Positions 37,001 to 46,284 of a DNA stretch of 64,000 bases are shown one piece after another. A program made the translations under genes and the position numbers. Source of the DNA: Amaurobius ferox (Eukaryota > Arthropoda > Arachnida > Araneae > Amaurobiidae); the NCBI GenBank assembly GCA_951213105.1, contig OX578145.1, positions 11,476,707-11,540,706 on the forward strand. The letters are read 5' to 3'. How positions within the stretch are numbered: position 1 is the first letter of the stretch; the number at the start of each line of letters is the position of its first letter. The notes under the pieces were generated by a model. It was not told the origin of the DNA, ran no database searches, and saw only the letters and a list, made by a program, of their open reading frames with translations.

Positions 37001-37152
37001 AAAGTCAAACTAAGGAAGGGAAGGTCACTAAAGAAAAGCAATTAAACTGTGAAAATAATAGAAATGATGATGAGGCTTGTTATAATGCCAGAGGGTATAA
37101 TTTTCGCCCTCGAATTGTTGTAAATAGTAATTTCATAAAACAAAGAATATGA
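34039..37152 (+). CDS. Pol: reverse transcriptase, RNase H, integrase
   Basis: The frame opens at 34039 and has no early ATG; numbering here takes the TTG at 34054 as residue 1, giving 1032 residues. RT spans about 110-296, with MDLKAAFFQIEL and the catalytic FYLDDLV (YLDD at 247-250). RNase H spans about 385-510 with acidic residues D396, E437, D462 and D504. Integrase has an HHCC zinc region (H607, H610, C637, C640) and a DDE triad D672, D731, E767 with exact D-X35-E spacing. A GPF module, RYDGPFRITKLV, follows near residue 910. It copies the RNA and inserts the DNA in the host nucleus. It overlaps pro by 35 nt in the +1 phase, so synthesis needs a second recoding event or the A7 run is off by one base. 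Confidence 0.93.
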   Translation, partial: QNKSKLLIQKNKSSKPTLEINNIQNLNKTDYQQIRELRKKEISPDDFQVQHLNKEDRNKVIELMMTNTEVFSKSYATLGKTSAIVPKIELMHNYPIQSRPYPIPRAVREIAQKEIRELLENDIIESSQSTYASPIILVKKPSKPNEEPKYRLAIDYRAINAYLPLLPINLPKVKDILQNIAGSKIYTVMDLKAAFFQIELRKQDRKALTFTTFMGNFNPKRIPFGLKNSGAYFQLLMNKVLGDLSELKIYFYLDDLVICAQNNDEMLEKIKIVFQRLKENNLTLDPAKLQICKSQIEFLGYKVNANGISPSIKNCAKVQNFKQPQTVKQVKSFLGTTNYFRGLIKNYAQIAEPLVNLTKKNVRFGWNNECRKAFEKLKNAIFKEPVVRQPDEVNPFVLTTDGSGKGISSILMQRVNGVDHVIEFYSRPVNPAEKRYPAIKLELLAIHASLQHFREYLFGRSFTLLSDAKSLMYHIKLDKMPNIISRWLIDISQYDFKFKYQKGENNASDYCSRYVFDNDNQIKCVNTLIKNDEINVEKILEQQMVDEKLSKIREELQKGRNRYHNNKVYYIDSQNKLLMVKKENKRQTYRQINENKIVIPHSLKGKIIEIAHFPHFGVKKTYQLLSRKYFWIGAFQDVENFCKSCNQCLLVKHKNIPPARLQAMPEILKPGIYLQLDCVGKLPRSNGGNNFVITIVDMFSRYFEAYAVRDITAKTIVNKLTNFVTTYGVPIIIQSDNAQIFKSKEYIDFTNALNIERRYSSVYFPSSLGRCERIHRDMKQCIMCLSKTTFEWDESLKWFKFYVNNTINSNTGFEPSFLFYLRDLSLPFENIKQTNIPSKEEIDIMYSDVNNYKNYVAQHLKNIDKVVKDASEQQKLINDKQIKKYKIVRKNDIFIGATVYLKKFLKPRVLEDRYDGPFRITKLVRNNNVIICLKSDENKTYKVHINKLYMAAERKQYLKDSDESESNHTHTQDKEKNQNEKVIRNNDQSQTKEGKVTKEKQLNCENNRNDDEACYNARGYNFRPRIVVNSNFIKQRI

Positions 37153-37293
37153 AAAATATGTTAAAAAGTTTGTAATTAATGTCATAAATAGAAAGTGATA
37201 ATTGAGTGTATATGTATATGTTTTAAATTGTGGATATAAGTATATTTCAAAAAGTATGTTATGTATTTCTGACATTACATATATGGCAAGTTC

Positions 37294-37326
<33 letters not shown>

Positions 37327-37839
37327 GAAATAACAAAGTAATTTATAAATAATATGGTGATATGGAATTCAACCATAACCAGGAATCGGGAGTTGATAGT
37401 TGCACTACTACAATATGTTATAAAATGAAATGATAACAAGAAAATGTATAATAATAATAAAGTAATGAAAGCTGTTATGTAATGATATGTCGTATGTAAA
37501 TAATTCTGTAAAAGGAGAAATGAAAATTATGCATTGCAAATAATATATATCAAAATTTACAATTTAATAATAATTTGAATGTTGGTAATCCTCATGTAAT
37601 TTATGGTACATTATGTCAATTATGAATAATGGACTTACTTGACAGGGAACTATCAAGAAACTACAAAGAACTAGCAAAGCTATGAGTTGTACGAGGCTAA
37701 AAAGTGGAACTCAGCCTTTCTCATGATGGATGAACTTATGTGTTTGCGAGGAACCAGTGTGAACTCAATTTCTTACCACTGGGGTGAAACTGTGGGAGAG
37801 TAACTTTTGGCCTTTTTTTTTCGCGGGGGGGGGTGAGAA
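37153..37839 (+). other. 3' untranslated region of the gypsy element with PPT
   Basis: No env or other gene is present. An uninterrupted run of 30 A lies at 37295-37324. The polypurine tract, a G run followed by TGAGAA, occupies about 37825-37839 and abuts the 3' LTR; it primes plus-strand DNA synthesis. Confidence 0.85.
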
Positions 37840-38721
37840 TGTAATGCCAGAAATGTAAAGTAATAAATATTTGGAAGGATTAAAAAATAATGGAACCAGG
37901 AATGCGGGCGGATTATCCCCACGCTAAGCAGATGGGCGATAGTATACAGGTGGCCCCATATCTTACATACCACGCCCATGTTTACATACCACGCTAAGCC
38001 GTTTGGCGGCAACCGAGACGGCGACGCCATGTCTACGGATTAGCCCTCAGCTCTACATTTCAGCACGTGGACCGCCGACCGAAAAAGGGATATAAGTGAG
38101 AGTCAGAATTGGTCAAGGCAGGCTGTTGGAGTGAGACTAGTCAAGAAGAAGCGACGGTAGCAGAGTTAAGAGTGGTGTGTGCGTCTCTGATATAGGAATT
38201 CGAAGGAGAGCTCATGTTCATCTGGTATTGCAAGTGTAAAGTGTGACAAAGCATCGGTGTTACCCAAGTTATATGAAAGAAGATCAGGTACCGTACAATT
38301 AAACTATATGAGGATAACCTCTTTGTCTAAATTTGTGTTTTTGAGGAAAAGCTAATTAATGCATCCCACCACGTGCTCCAACCAAATATCAATTCATCTG
38401 GCATTACACCCCCCGAACTACCATTGAGATGTATTCCACTATTGTGATATTTATTTAATTTGTAAACTAAAGAGTGTAAACTGAGTATGTGATAAATAAA
38501 ATGTTTGTTCCTTTACTATTAACCTTAATTTCTAGTTTGTTAACTTAGTATCCCGTTAAGCACAGAAATAGGTGGGTTTTGCGGCCACCAACGCAATGTA
38601 CACAGCAGTAAGTTTTAGAACAGATTACATGTATAATTAATATACTAATAAATAATTAATTTAATGTAAAATGCATTTTTGACAATATTAATTTTAATCA
38701 ACAAAATTAGTAATCGGCACA
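37840..38721 (+). repeat. 3' LTR
   Basis: 882 bp, starting TGTAATGCC and ending GGCACA. It differs from the 5' LTR at one position found by reading (37924). The AATAAA at about 38495 is the likely polyadenylation signal of the genomic transcript. Confidence 0.96.
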
Positions 38722-39004
38722 CTTACCATTTGATATAACCTTTCGTAATATATTTAATTCTAAACCTTACATTTTGACCATACTTTTTTCTACTCATATG
38801 CCAGCAAGCAGGTAAAATTTTATTTATATTACGCGTATTTCTAAAAACAAATAATATACTTTTCGTTCGAAATGTTCGTGTAAAACTTTTTTGTTAAATA
38901 CTTTTTCCAAACTTAAATATCGAAACAAAACAGTTTTGCTGTCTAGTGAATGCAAAATTTAAAATATCTGATGCAGGCAGTGTCTTTTGTTAGTTAATGC
39001 AATG

Positions 39005-40255
39005 AATTGACTTCTTTCCCAATGAAAAAATCTGATGTGGGCAGCACATGACTTTCCTTATAATGCAATGAATTGACAACTTTTACAGTGAAAAAATTAG
39101 GTTATTCTTATAGTAGATATTCCAAGATATTAAATTTTCGTCAATGAGTCGTCATTTTCATTGATTTAGCGTCATTTTTATCCACTTGGCGAGATTTTCG
39201 TTAGTTTGGCAACATTTAAAATTGTCGTCAAATTGGTGACATTCCGCCAAATTGTTCTCCAAAATATCGCCAACCGTTATGGACGGAGAAATGAGTTAAT
39301 CTTATAGCAGATAAATGACTATTGGCGTTCAAATACAAAAGTATTACTCAAAGTATCTTTTCTCATGAATGAAACGAGTTTGATCCATGAGAATGATGTC
39401 ACCCAATTTATCGCATGATATTACATATGAAAAGTGAACATTCAACAGTTAATATTTTTTTTTTAATTTATGGGGTATTTTGATAAATTTATTTGAAAAA
39501 TGTGCAATATCTCGAGAACAGTTTGTGCTAGCGTTCTAAAGTTTCTGTTAATCATTTTCTAAAGAAAAATTACATACGAAATGTCTGGGCGCGGTAGCCC
39601 ATTGGTTAGCACGCTGGAGTTGCACTCGGTAGGCCCGGGTTCGATTCCAGCCACTGCCAAAACTGCTGCCGTGTTCATGCGGAGTACGATCACGTTAAAC
39701 ATGTGGGTCCGAAAGTCCTTCCGAGAGGTTGGTGGTAGGGGAAGGAGGGTACGGTCCCTTTGGATGCCTCCCCCACTGGGTTCCGATCTAAATTGGGTGG
39801 CACTTCCCGACCGTCCAAACTGTTACCTTACACCTTTCTGGTAGGTCGGACGGTCTGGGTTTCAACAACAACAACATACGAAATGTCTATTTGCGTGACT
39901 TCATTAAAAGTTTTGATTTTTTGATGATTTTTTCAACATTTCATTCGAAAATTTAGTGGGTCTGAACATTCGATTGTGTTTAAAAACAATAGGCTTCCAG
40001 TATTCAAGGATTGTAATTTTTGTACCAAAATTCGTTCGAATCGCTCCATTCATTCGTGAGGCATCATCTCCACAGACTCACTGACACACACACACACACT
40101 AACACACACACACACACTGACATCACCTCAAAAACGTTTGAATCGCGTTCAGGGATGCTTGAAACGTGCTCTTCATTTGAAAACTCGAATTCGAATTTTT
40201 GACCCCGTCACAATACTTTCCTTATACATTATACTATATATATAAGTAAAATAAA
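39005..40255 (+). repeat. Family Y repeat with SINE insertion
   Basis: It starts TCTGATGTGGGCAGCACATG and has the ATTTGGCGA minisatellite, conserved middle, CACA tracts and terminal ACTTTCCTTATAC hairpin region. A degenerate copy of the same start lies just upstream at about 38965. A SINE interrupts it at 39587-39873. Confidence 0.75.
39587..39873 (+). mobile_element. tRNA-derived SINE, full length
   Basis: 287 bp with perfect 15-bp target duplications ACATACGAAATGTCT at 39572-39586 and 39874-39888. An A-box-like TAGCCCATTGG and the B box GGTTCGATTCC (39638-39648) form the pol III promoter. It ends in (CAA)n. Same length as the copy at 22066. Confidence 0.95.
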
Positions 40256-42850
40256 AAGGATGTACAAGTTGCACGGCACAATGTGTCTAACGTTGAATTT
40301 GTACATTGGAAGATTTTGTGGATGACAACACGTAAAACTATTTCGTTCTCAATTAACTTATATTTCACGCTACTCTAACTTAACAATAATCCATATTGAT
40401 AGCATCCTCAATAAGCAATAGAGTTCGCATATTAAAATATTTTAATAACAATTTCATCCATTAGGCATCATTTTCATTAACTTGGCCTCATTTTTGGAGG
40501 ATGTTGAGGAGGATGTGACACAAATAGAAGAAACAGGGGAGTTTATATAAGTACTGCAATAAGAGTCCACCTGAGAGAGCCAATCAGAAAGCAGAATGAA
40601 GAACAGTGCAGCGAATTTGAAAACGAAAAGTAACGCACAAGATTGGAATAAGCCAAAACACAACAGAAATATCCCAACAAGACGAGGCATGTCCAAACTT
40701 GAATAAACGAGAGCCAACAAGATGAAAAATAAGTAAAAGTAAGTAAACTCGACACAGAGTCCTAAAGACTTAAAATGGAACATAAAGAAAAGGGGAATTA
40801 CAGAGCCCTCCGCCAGATCGAGGACAGAATAGAGTACTGAACAAGTCATTAACTAAATTACTAGATTTATTCTGGATGTGGAAAGCTTTAAAGACGTCAA
40901 GATCATAGATCAAAGTGCATCTTTGTATGATCCTTGCTGGAGAAAACTCAAACTATGGTCAAAATGACAGTAATGTTGAGCAGTTCAAGATTTATTAGGT
41001 TCCTGTTTTTTGACATAGTTTTCATGTTTCTTAATACCAAATTTTTATTCAAGTTTAATTTGACCGATATAAGAAAGATCACATACTGACAAAAAATACT
41101 GTCAGTGCCCCAACTATTAGAAATTTCTATAGTATCTTTAAGATTAGAAAATTTGAGTCTATTAGAAGGTGTAAGCACAATATTTAACTTGAATTTTTTA
41201 ACAATGGTAAAATTGTATATTTTTTATTGTACAATGTTTTAACAATGGTAAAATTGTACATTTTTATTGTACAATTTTTTAACAATGGTAATGTTGCTGA
41301 AATTTGTTTTCAGAAGCAAGTTTAGAGGAAGGTTTAAAAAAAAAATTATTAGCACAATGGTACCTTGCTCAAATCGGAATAATTGTACCGAAAGTAAACC
41401 GCCCGTCTATAAAGCTTCTGGCCTATAAAGCATCCTAGGAAAGAAATATCATTTTTCGCTTACGCACAAGGGAGACAATCTCGTCTGTGATTGGGTCACT
41501 TCAGTAAAATCAATTACGTACATTATCTTCAATTCTTCAATTGAGAAAGTAATTAAAAATCGGTTAATGCAGAACTATTGGCAATAATCACGTTACATTT
41601 AGAGCGTTTATTATGGTTATGAAATAGGTAGTGTGCAAAATTTTCAAAACAATACAAAATTCTGAAAATAACCCAAAAATGGCCAGTACTCTTTTCGGGA
41701 TATTCGTAAAAAAAATGTAACAATAATAAGAAAGAACATATTTTCAAAAACGTTTCGTATCAAAAGAAAATCAACCATCCTCATATAACTTTCTAATACT
41801 TCTTTGAAAAAAGGAGGTATAGGAAAAGTAAATGACTGCAAGTTTGATCCCTCTTCCTCAGATTAATTAAATGTCAGAGCATTTTGATCCCTTTTCTTCA
41901 GATCACAAACAGTGTGCCGTTAACAAACGCTAAGAAATTGTGCCTTTCGATACAGTTGTTTCATAGCGTCTATTAAGAACATACTGTTTTTGACCTGAGG
42001 ATGAAGGCTCAAAAATGCCCTTGAAATAATTGTAGTCTCCAAATTTTATTACGCCTGCTTTCTTGAAGGAAGTATCAGAAAGTGTATTCTCCCAAGCAGC
42101 AGTTTTATTTGTTGTCATCATTCTTACCCTCATGAGCAAATCATGGACGAGCGTTATTTCAAAATGACCATGCGATGAATACGCAAATGAACTCTAGTAT
42201 AAAATATTTTTCGAATGTGTCCCTTCCACCTCTCTCTTTCGTTGTGCGCTCTCTTCCAACAGCGTCCTTTAAAATTCTAAAATTCATAATTTCCCTCCTC
42301 CACTCGGTATAATGAAATTAACTCGATTCGCACCGTCAAATCGGAAATAAATCGCCGAAATTTACAGGGCGAAGCCAATTAGCTCACGACTTGATTCTCG
42401 GAGGCATTTTACCACAAGTTCGCAAATTCAATTAGGCGAAGGTATTTTTCGGATTGTTAACGCTTAGTGTGCGTCGAAAGGGTGTTACGTTTTCCTTTGA
42501 GTGTGTATAGAGGTAGAACTCTTAATGCAGATGATTTCGAGAGGCATTTATTTAGATGTGGATTTAATGAGAGAAAGTAATTTTGCTAACATAAGCTATT
42601 GATCATGCGCAATCACCCGATTGCTCAGTGGCTATGTTAACGTGTTAACACGTCAGCGGCCCTCATGCTCAATGGAATAAAAGGAATGACGGCAGCGCTT
42701 CTAAGGGAGGACTCGATAACCAAGCGAAAGGCAATAAAAAAGCCGATTACAAAGATGCAGATAGTTATCTAATGAATAGAAATCGACCCTAAAACGGTTG
42801 TACAAGGGTTTGACGCGATAAGATTATGAGAGAATGATTGTCCCAGTCCA
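40256..42850. other. Unassigned sequence with palindromic tandem repeats
   Basis: A hydrophobic minus-strand frame at 40454-40849 is judged spurious. Three units of 40-41 bp at about 41196-41295 each contain AATTGTAC / GTACAATT palindromes. No other feature is recognised. Confidence 0.45.
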
Positions 42851-42856
42851 GAATAA

Positions 42857-43743
42857 AACAAGAAAGATCAATTATGCATAAAGTATTAATTATGACACAC
42901 TTTCTAACTGTGAGTCGGACGACCTGGGGCGTTCACACTTTCTAACTGTCTTCCCGGTCGTCCAAATAGTTACTCAAGTCCTCTGGATGAGTCGGACGGC
43001 CTGGGGTTTCCACACTTTCTAACTGTGGATGCCTCGCCTCCCCCACTGGGTTCCGGTCTAAAATGGGTGGCACTTCCCGGCCGTCCAAACAGTTACCTTA
43101 CACCTTTCTGGTAGGTCGGACGGTCTGGGTCTCAACAACAACAACACTTTCCAACTGCAATGCAATTTTTCTAAACATTTCAAAATCGGATACATTCAGC
43201 GGTGATATCTTTTTAAATTATCACAGTACTACAATAATTTATTTTACTTAGAAACTTAAAACAATGGATGTAAAAGTACTTTCTAACTCTATGCTAAAAT
43301 ATTGTAATTGCACAGAATATAGATGCACAGACAATATACAGATATAAAGCGGTTTTAGGGCGGATGCAACACTCAATATAAATTTAAAAGAACCGTAAAA
43401 ATCACGATTTTTACACTGGGAAAAAAAAGATGGGTGCCCTATTTCATTTTGAAGTGGGTCCTGCGATCTCTTCATATTATATGGGTGTCATTATTATTTC
43501 AATTTTTATTTAAAAAACTACCTAACATATTTTGCTCAAATTTTCTTTATATATTTTATGGGATAATTTGAATCATTTAATCCAAAATATATTATTCATT
43601 TTCATTCTCATATGTCCCACAGACCGTTTGAACAACATACTAAAATTTAATTTTGAAAAAGTCATTTTCACGGAAGCTATCGTGCGAAAGGACAGACAGA
43701 ATAACCAAAGTCATAAACACTTTTCAACAATGTTGGAAAGTGT
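42857..43743 (-). repeat. Family X repeat, short form
   Basis: On the minus strand it runs from the AACACTTTC hairpin at the right to ACAAGAAAGATCAAT at the left. It contains CACGATTTTTA-type words shared with the copies at 2037 and 12724. Three SINE tails interrupt it at 42911-43143. Confidence 0.7.
42897..43157 (+). mobile_element. Three SINE tails stacked on one target site
   Basis: Four copies of the 14-mer ACACTTTCTAACTG (the last with one change) lie at 42897, 42935, 43012 and 43144. Between them are three SINE-related fragments of 24, 63 and 118 bp, all from the 3' part of the same SINE. The 14-mer is native family X sequence. Confidence 0.85.
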
Positions 43744-44000
43744 TAACAAAATAACACTTACATGCGCAGGAATCTATGTACAACTTGTTCAAAGGGATAG
43801 CTGAAATTCATTTTATTTGATCGGGCATGGGCACACTACTATATTGGATACATTTCTATATAGAATTAATGTATATACTCATGGAGCTTCTTCTACAAAG
43901 TTATTGAAGCGCATAAAGACTTTCCTAGAATCCCGTATTCTGATTTATAAAAGAAAACAATTGATGTTTCATTATTAAAGCCAAATAACGAAATGTTTAA

Positions 44001-44215
44001 CCTTTTGCATACGGGCGGGACAGCGCCTATCCCAACCGACTAACCTCTCAAAAAGACAAGTATTTGACATACCCTATCCCGAACAGCTCGATCAGGCATT
44101 GACGCCAATGTCTGCAAAGGGGGGTTGAACTGTTTGGGATAGAGTATGTCAAATACTTGTCTTTTTGAGAGGTTATTCGTTTGGGATAGGCGCTGTCCCA
44201 CCTGTAAGCAAAATT
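44001..44215. mobile_element. Palindromic TTAA-flanked MITE
   Basis: This 215-bp element is almost entirely an inverted repeat: arms of about 84 bp (44003-44086 and 44130-44214) with roughly 90% pairing around a 43-nt loop. It is flanked by TTAA at 43997-44000 and 44216-44219 and begins CCTTTTGC, as in piggyBac-like elements. A related end, reading GCAAAAGGTTAA, lies at about 61873-61905. Confidence 0.7.
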
Positions 44216-44327
44216 TTAATACTAAAATTATAAACATGTTATTTCTCTAAAAACGTCAATACACTTGTTATAGTTTTCGTCTAACAAGGTGCAGAATCCA
44301 CTTCGAAAATTACAGCTTGCAATTTCG

Positions 44328-44396
44328 TCCCAATAGCTCGACGGTAGAATGTCGGCTGACCCGTTCGAAGATCCAGAGTTCGATTCCCGTTTGGGG
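44328..44396 (+). pseudogene. tRNA-like sequence
   Basis: A 69-bp stretch has an A-box-like TAGCTCGACGGTAGA and a B-box-like AGTTCGATTCC at tRNA spacing. The ends pair imperfectly (TCCCAA with TTGGGG). The anticodon stem is poor, and no CCA or confident anticodon can be read. It may be a decayed tRNA gene or a SINE head. Confidence 0.5.
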
Positions 44397-44439
44397 TAGC
44401 AAGGTTCTTTACAAATATAGTAACGGTTTCAGCTGTACG

Positions 44440-45320
44440 ACAAAGAGAAAGTTTGCAAACGATAAGCTCGCCATGATTGATTGCGATGGATTTGATGTTG
44501 GCTGCATATGGTTCACAGATGAGGCCCATTTTCACCTGGTTGGTATCGTGAACAGACAAAACTGGCGTTTCCGGGGTACCGAAAACCCGCATTTGTGTCA
44601 AGCACGACCACTACATTCCCCAAAAGTTACCGTTTGGGCTGGAGTATCGAGCAAGGGCATCATTGGCACTTTTTTCTTGCGAGAAACGATAACTATTGGA
44701 AGGTACATTGCGGATTTGGAACAATTTGTCGCTACACTACAAGCGTTGGAAGATCGTCCAGGCACTTCGTAGTTCATGCAAGATAGGACCCGACCATAAC
44801 GTACCCCAGCCGTTTTTGCCTTTCTTGGGGAATATTTCGGTAATAGAGTCATTGCTTTGAACTATTCCACATTTACTGAAACAGGCATGGATTGGCCTCC
44901 ATATTCACCAATCTTACGCCCTGCGACTACTTCCTGTGGGGCATATTAAAGGACACTGTTTTCCGCGACAATCCTGCAACACTGGATAAGCCATTTCTGT
45001 TGACACACTGCAGAAGGTGACTGCCAATTTCATTTGTCGTTTGCGCCATCCCTGTGCTGTGCAAGGTGCACATTTTGAATCGATTTTGATGTGACTGCAA
45101 CGACTGCTTTACCAAGGACAGTCTCACCACTATTTATAACCTATTTCTCGGACTTCGTACTGCGACTACCGTGTACAGCGTCATCTGTCAGCAACTTTTG
45201 TAATTAAATTTGAAACTTTTGTATTTCCCAATAAACATATCACTTGTTTCAGTCTTCTATCGATCACCGTTTCCGAGTTGTTTCATTTCAAAGTTAGGGA
45301 GTTTTTTGTGAAACACCCTC
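44440..45320 (+). pseudogene. Decayed IS630-Tc1-mariner transposase
   Basis: Encodes the core and C-terminal half of a DDE transposase that cuts and joins element ends. Visible words are IWFTDEAHFHLVG (first catalytic D), SPKVTVWAG, an MQD segment near 44778 (second D), and WPPYSP followed by PCDYFLWG (third D). The gene is broken: a stop follows the first part at 44770, a TAA and a frameshift interrupt the rest, and the N-terminal DNA-binding domain is absent. About 47 codons separate the second and third D, a longer spacing than mariner's 34. AATAAA at about 45231 and a likely right end GTGAAACACCCTC followed by TA (45321-45322) are present; no left end is seen. Confidence 0.7.
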
Positions 45321-45324
45321 TACA

Positions 45325-45493
45325 TTGATTGCACAGACAGACAGACACACACGCAGACGTTTCGCTAAAAATAGTACTTTTGTGTTCTAGAAGTCCCGAA
45401 ATGTGTAGATCCGTCGAAAACTCGAATTGCGATTTTCAACATGATTCCAATAATTCCCCTATATATTAACATGCATTGCAGGGAAAGTAAAAA
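45325..45493 (+). repeat. Family Z repeat, 3' end only
   Basis: This contains the ACAGACAGACACACAC tract, the GTGTTCTAGAAGTCCC word and the terminal stem around AGGGAAAGTAAAAA. The 5' part is missing; the transposase relic lies immediately upstream. Confidence 0.65.
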
Positions 45494-46281
45494 TCTGATG
45501 TGAGCAGCACATGACTTTCCCTGCAGACTCAAATTAATTTTCTCTTTATTTCATTAATAATCCATTAAATTGAGTTTAATTGCACTAAATAACACAGTTA
45601 ATTGAAATGGCAATAAATTTGCACTTTTACTTCAGCTTTCGTTTTCATTTGGTAACTGGACTTATTCTCCAAACCGGCGTAGCGAAAATGTCAAGAAACT
45701 AAAATATCTCAAGAACGGCTAGTCCTATAGTAAAGAAGTTGATTTTTATTCTTGTCACCGTCAAATGTTATATGTAAAACAAGCATTTAATGCATATATT
45801 TGAGCATACGTTGTCTTTTATTTCAGATTTTGACGATTTTTGTGGGCCATTTCGTAAAAATAGCAGGCTATTTTTTTCAATCATCACCAGAGTAATCCAC
45901 AAGCGACTTATCTACCAAATTTTGTGAAATTCGATCCATTACTTTTTCAGCTAGAGTGGATAAAAGCAATTTTTGCGGGCCATTTTGCAAAACCAAGCGG
46001 GTTCTTTTATCCCGAATCGAAACAAAAACTAATCAGCACCAGGGTCATACACAAGTGACCTACCTACTAAATTTTATGAAATTAGGTCCATTTGCTTTTG
46101 AGTTAGAATGGATACATACATTGCACAGGCAGACACACATACAGACGTCACGCTAAAAGGAGTTTTTTCGAGTTCTAGAGGTCTGAAAACGTGTAGATCA
46201 GTCGAAAACTCGAGTTGCGATTTTCGGTACGATCCCAATACTTTCCCTATACATTACCATGTATTGCAGGGAAAGTAAAAA
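45494..46281 (+). repeat. Family Z repeat, complete
   Basis: About 788 bp, from TCTGATGTGAGCAGCACATG to GGGAAAGTAAAAA. The 3' end is a hairpin of TACTTTCCCT (46239-46248) with AGGGAAAGTA (46268-46277) and an inner ATACAT/ATGTAT stem. The 5' end has ATGTG..CACAT and GACTTTCCC, which is inverted relative to the 3' GGGAAAGT. It is joined directly to the end of the previous Z copy. Confidence 0.75.
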
Positions 46282-46284
46282 TTA

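Larger units (their letters stand above)
30517..38721 (+). mobile_element. Ty3/gypsy LTR retrotransposon, young and nearly intact
   Basis: The element has 882-bp LTRs with TG...CA ends and 5-bp target duplications CTTAC at 30512-30516 and 38722-38726. A primer-binding site, gag, protease, pol and a polypurine tract follow in the standard order. Integrase lies after RNase H, the Ty3/gypsy order. There is no env frame between pol and the 3' LTR. By direct reading the two LTRs differ at one base (30601 A versus 37924 C), so insertion is very recent. All RT, RNase H and integrase catalytic residues are present, so it may be active, subject to the odd pro-pol junction. Confidence 0.96.

Noticed and set aside
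37153..37839. env gene of an errantivirus-like element
   Set aside because: No frame of useful length exists between pol and the 3' LTR.
37773..38030. Minus-strand frame also present in the other LTR (30513-30707)
   Set aside because: It lies in both LTRs antisense to the retrotransposon; its duplication reflects the LTRs, not a gene family.
40454..40849. 131-codon hydrophobic minus-strand frame that looks like a membrane protein
   Set aside because: The opposite strand is purine-rich, which alone gives long Phe/Leu/Ser-rich minus frames. There is no recognisable family.
44328..44396. Functional tRNA gene
   Set aside because: Promoter-like boxes are present but acceptor and anticodon stems pair poorly, so it is listed only as tRNA-like.
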